Positions 4,453 to 6,904 of a stretch of DNA of 6,904 nt are shown here, piece after piece; within the stretch, counting starts at the first letter, position 1; each line of letters begins with the position of its first letter. A program made the translations under genes and the position numbers. Origin of the DNA: Euryarchaeota archaeon UBA40 (GTDB lineage Archaea > Thermoplasmatota > Poseidoniia > Poseidoniales > Thalassarchaeaceae); assembly GCA_002506875.1 (NCBI GenBank), contig DAYJ01000113.1, positions 1 through 6,904 on the forward strand. The letters are read 5' to 3'. A model generated the notes under the pieces. It searched no databases. It was not told the DNA's origin and worked only from the letters and a program-made list of their open reading frames with translations.

Positions 4453-6904
4453 ATGGGGAATTGGTACACGGCGACAGTTCTCGTTTTCCTCATGGCTCTT
4501 ACTCCGTGGGCATCGATAACAGAGGAGATTACTCCGAATAATTCGGAATCGCTTGATACCCCTCCAATTTCTTCTGTTCAAGTTCAAGAATCCCTTCCTC
4601 TTTGGACGCCTGGTTCAGCGGTAATTGATCATGATTTACCTCGTTCTGGGAGTGAACTCGTATCAGTAATTGTTCTCACAGATCGTCTTACAACTCTTCA
4701 TGAATGGCAGATTGACAATGGTGTTCTGCCTAAGCAGATTGAGAATGAAGATCAGTTCCTGATTCCAGCTCCTCCTACTCAGGGAATACTGGAGCATCGT
4801 TTGATGACGCTTAGTGGTGTTCAGATTGCAAAGCTACCTGGTGTTCCAGGTGTTCGTGCAGTGATTTCCGATTTCGATATTCCAAGACCTGCAGGATACA
4901 GTATGACTGCAGAACCGGCAAGCGTGAGGTCAGGAGAAATTCATGGAGCAACGGATGTTTGGGACGATGGCCGAAATGGTACTGGAATCATAGTCGCAGT
5001 CGCTGATAGTGGCGTAGATTTCGCTCATCCTGACCTTAACGGGACGCAGGCAAGGTACAACAATGCGACTTCACCCTACCATGGATGGCCCTTGATGCAT
5101 GATCCAGTCAGTATTCTCGACTGGCTTCGTGATGGTGAGGCATATCCTGACAGTGATGGGTCTTGGTGGGCGGATACAAGTGAAACTGATGCTGATAGTG
5201 ACAATGACTCCGAACTGGACAATTCCTCTCTATCTATTGCGGGTATTCCACAATCTGTCTCAGGGACCTATCATATCGGTCTTCACCCCGATTCTAAACT
5301 CGTCTCTCGGGCAGGGGGGGATGTTCCTGTTATCGTTGTAGATGAGGTTACATCTGGTGTATACGATACTGTGTATGTTGATCTTGATCGTGATTCTTCA
5401 TTCTCTGATGAGGTTCCGATGCGACGTGGTTCGGAGACAGCTGGTCTCGATTTGAATGGCGACGGATTGTGGGATCGGTCGGGTGGTATGATTTGGTGGA
5501 TTTCGGATGGTATTCATGGCGTCCCATATGGGGATGTATATGCAGCCCGTAATGGATATCAGAATCGAATCGCAGATAGTGGCGATCTTGTGCTTTTCAT
5601 GATTAATGACGTCAATGAGGGGGGTGGGAATCACGGCACACTTTGTGCATCTGCAATCAATGCACAGGGAGTAGTGAACAGTGGTTCAGTACTTGGTATG
5701 GCACCTGATTCGAAGACCACCGCAGTTGCCAATCTGTATTCCTATGGATCATGGTTTGATTCCTATCGTTTCATTGCTGAGGGCTATGATGGGAACGCGA
5801 GTACTGAGGAGCAGCCACACATTGGATCTTTCTCGTTTGGTTACTCCGGAACCCATGACGATGGAGCAGATGCCAATAGTCTCTATCTCGATTGGCTTAC
5901 CCGTGTTCATAGTCCGAATACGACGTATCTCGTTGCTACTGGTAATGGTGGGCACGGCTATGGAACCACTGCGGCACCTGGTGGGGCACATGGAGTGATA
6001 TCTGTCAGTGCGTTCAGTTCTAAGTCAGGTGAATCAAATGGAGGTACATGGGGGCAATCAGCCTCTTGGTCTAATCGAGGTCCAAACTCAGTAAGTCGTC
6101 TAGATCCTGATGTGGTTGCTGTAGGATGGTCCGCAACTGGAGATCGGACATTGAACGAGGTCACAAATGCAAATTCTGCAACGACTACATGGGGCGGTAC
6201 TTCGCTTGCAACTCCGATTGCGGCTGGTCTTGCTGCTCTAATCTATGAATCATGGATCGAGGTCCATGGTTCACCGCCTAATTCTCAGCAGGTACGTGAC
6301 ATCATGATGTCTACTGCTGATGATCGAGGATACGATCCTTTTGTTCAGGGTGCTGGCTGGGTAAACGTCTCGCGAGCCGTGGATACAATTCTTGGTGTGA
6401 ACGGTTCTATGTCGGTCAGTCCTGCTGCTTGGATGACAGGGGAAATGGACGGTTTACATCGAGATGCGAATCTGAACATGATTCTCCCAGGTGGCAATCA
6501 GAGCGTTCAGATTGAGCTCGAAAATTCAGGATTGGTTCCAGTTGAAATCAATCTTCAACCGGAGGTCATTGCACCTCTTCACCATGATATCATGCGTTGG
6601 AATAGCACAGACACTGGACCGAATGCGACTTGGGATGGGTATCAATCAGGTACTCCTGATATCCTGATTCCTCTTCACATTGCCAACGACTCAAACATAT
6701 CGTTGCCTAATGGGACCACACTTCTTCGAGCGCGAGCAGCGATGGATGGAGCAGGTTTTGATGGGAACAAGAACTACGAGTCTGAGAACAGAATATACCT
6801 TCGTTTATGGCGATGGACAGATCGTGATGGTGACGGTATCTTTCACAATGATATCGATGGTGATCGTTTCGTAGATGCATCTGAATGGACAGAGAACTCG
6901 AATG
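4453..6904 (+). CDS. Secreted subtilisin-family (S8) serine protease, 3' truncated
   Basis: I translated this frame by hand: it is open from ATG 4453 to the window end (817 codons, no stop). An in-frame TAA at 4447-4449 makes ATG 4453 the earliest ATG. Residues 1-20 form a hydrophobic signal peptide without a clear basic n-region, with possible cleavage near PWAS. Residues 65-143 look like an I9-type propeptide. The catalytic residues are Asp185 (VADSGVD; 5005-5007), His394 (NHGT; 5632-5634), oxyanion Asn498 (ATGNGG; 5944-5946) and Ser584 (GGTSLATP; 6202-6204), so it should be active. Asp and His are 209 residues apart, against 32 in subtilisin; pyrolysin and tripeptidyl peptidase II carry comparable inserts. 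Calcium-like Asp motifs occur at 333-341 (DLNGDG) and 790-804 (DRDGDG, then DIDGD). Residues from about 655 on look like a beta-sandwich C-terminal extension. Probable role: extracellular or surface protein degradation. The protein continues beyond the window and could end in a surface anchor. Confidence 0.94.
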   Translation, partial: MGNWYTATVLVFLMALTPWASITEEITPNNSESLDTPPISSVQVQESLPLWTPGSAVIDHDLPRSGSELVSVIVLTDRLTTLHEWQIDNGVLPKQIENEDQFLIPAPPTQGILEHRLMTLSGVQIAKLPGVPGVRAVISDFDIPRPAGYSMTAEPASVRSGEIHGATDVWDDGRNGTGIIVAVADSGVDFAHPDLNGTQARYNNATSPYHGWPLMHDPVSILDWLRDGEAYPDSDGSWWADTSETDADSDNDSELDNSSLSIAGIPQSVSGTYHIGLHPDSKLVSRAGGDVPVIVVDEVTSGVYDTVYVDLDRDSSFSDEVPMRRGSETAGLDLNGDGLWDRSGGMIWWISDGIHGVPYGDVYAARNGYQNRIADSGDLVLFMINDVNEGGGNHGTLCASAINAQGVVNSGSVLGMAPDSKTTAVANLYSYGSWFDSYRFIAEGYDGNASTEEQPHIGSFSFGYSGTHDDGADANSLYLDWLTRVHSPNTTYLVATGNGGHGYGTTAAPGGAHGVISVSAFSSKSGESNGGTWGQSASWSNRGPNSVSRLDPDVVAVGWSATGDRTLNEVTNANSATTTWGGTSLATPIAAGLAALIYESWIEVHGSPPNSQQVRDIMMSTADDRGYDPFVQGAGWVNVSRAVDTILGVNGSMSVSPAAWMTGEMDGLHRDANLNMILPGGNQSVQIELENSGLVPVEINLQPEVIAPLHHDIMRWNSTDTGPNATWDGYQSGTPDILIPLHIANDSNISLPNGTTLLRARAAMDGAGFDGNKNYESENRIYLRLWRWTDRDGDGIFHNDIDGDRFVDASEWTENSN
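5050..5577 (+). other. Insert domain between catalytic Asp and His of the protease
   Basis: Residues about 200-375 have no counterpart in minimal subtilisins. The insert opens with a Trp/Tyr-rich stretch, then an acidic run (ETDADSDNDSELD, 244-256), then beta-rich sequence with YDTVYVDLDRD (304-314) and a calcium-motif-like DLNGDGLWD (333-341). The reading frame remains uninterrupted, so this is a genuine domain insertion and not an intron or frameshift. In pyrolysin-like and tripeptidyl-peptidase-II-like enzymes, inserts at this place affect stability, assembly or substrate access; which applies here is unknown. Confidence 0.75.

Noticed and set aside
4360..4587. Antisense 75-residue frame between the tRNA and protease
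   Set aside because: It overlaps the protease signal and pro-region on the other strand and would start at the tRNA promoter side without motif support.
5681..5998. 105-residue plus-strand frame within the protease region
   Set aside because: It is out of frame with the long protease frame that contains the His, Asn and Ser active-site motifs; low-complexity shadow.
1..6904. CRISPR arrays, insertion sequences, integrase or attachment sites
   Set aside because: No spaced direct repeats, terminal inverted repeats, transposase or integrase motifs were seen. The tRNA gene shows no duplicated 3' fragment within the window that would mark an integration.

Overview
The window looks archaeal, most plausibly a planktonic marine euryarchaeote of the Poseidoniia (Marine Group II) or a related Thermoplasmata-like lineage. 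The clues are a tRNA-Gln with an A1-U72 pair, A73 and no encoded CCA (bacterial tRNA-Gln usually has U1-A72 and G73), weak or absent Shine-Dalgarno sites, and a large secreted calcium-motif subtilase beside amino-acid/acyl-CoA catabolism. The lineage is inferred from style, not proven.

Layout: (1) <1-758, plus strand: the ATPase end of an ABC exporter, cut by the window start, followed by an oligo-T run. (2) 825-2519: a multi-pass membrane protein with a 7TM-sensor-like core and two canonical EF-hand loops at its cytoplasmic C-terminus, but no kinase or other enzymatic domain. (3) 2568-3779: an acyl-CoA dehydrogenase of the isovaleryl-CoA dehydrogenase type. (4) 3779-4291: an HD-domain 5'-deoxynucleotidase (HDDC2/YfbR type) whose ATG overlaps the previous stop by one base. 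(5) 4289-4361, minus strand: tRNA-Gln(UUG), whose last three nucleotides overlap the stop codon of the convergent HD gene. (6) 4453->6904, plus strand: a secreted subtilisin-family protease, open to the window end with at least 817 codons. It contains the full D-H-N-S active site and about 175 extra residues between the catalytic Asp and His.

The protease and an isovaleryl-CoA-type dehydrogenase fit a protein-degrading heterotroph (external proteolysis, then leucine/branched acyl-CoA oxidation), but nothing in the sequence links them as one regulated system. Genes 2-4 are co-directional and tightly spaced and could be one transcript. The most unusual items are the EF-hand membrane protein and the tRNA/stop-codon overlap. 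I see no CRISPR array, insertion sequence, integrase or defence cassette.
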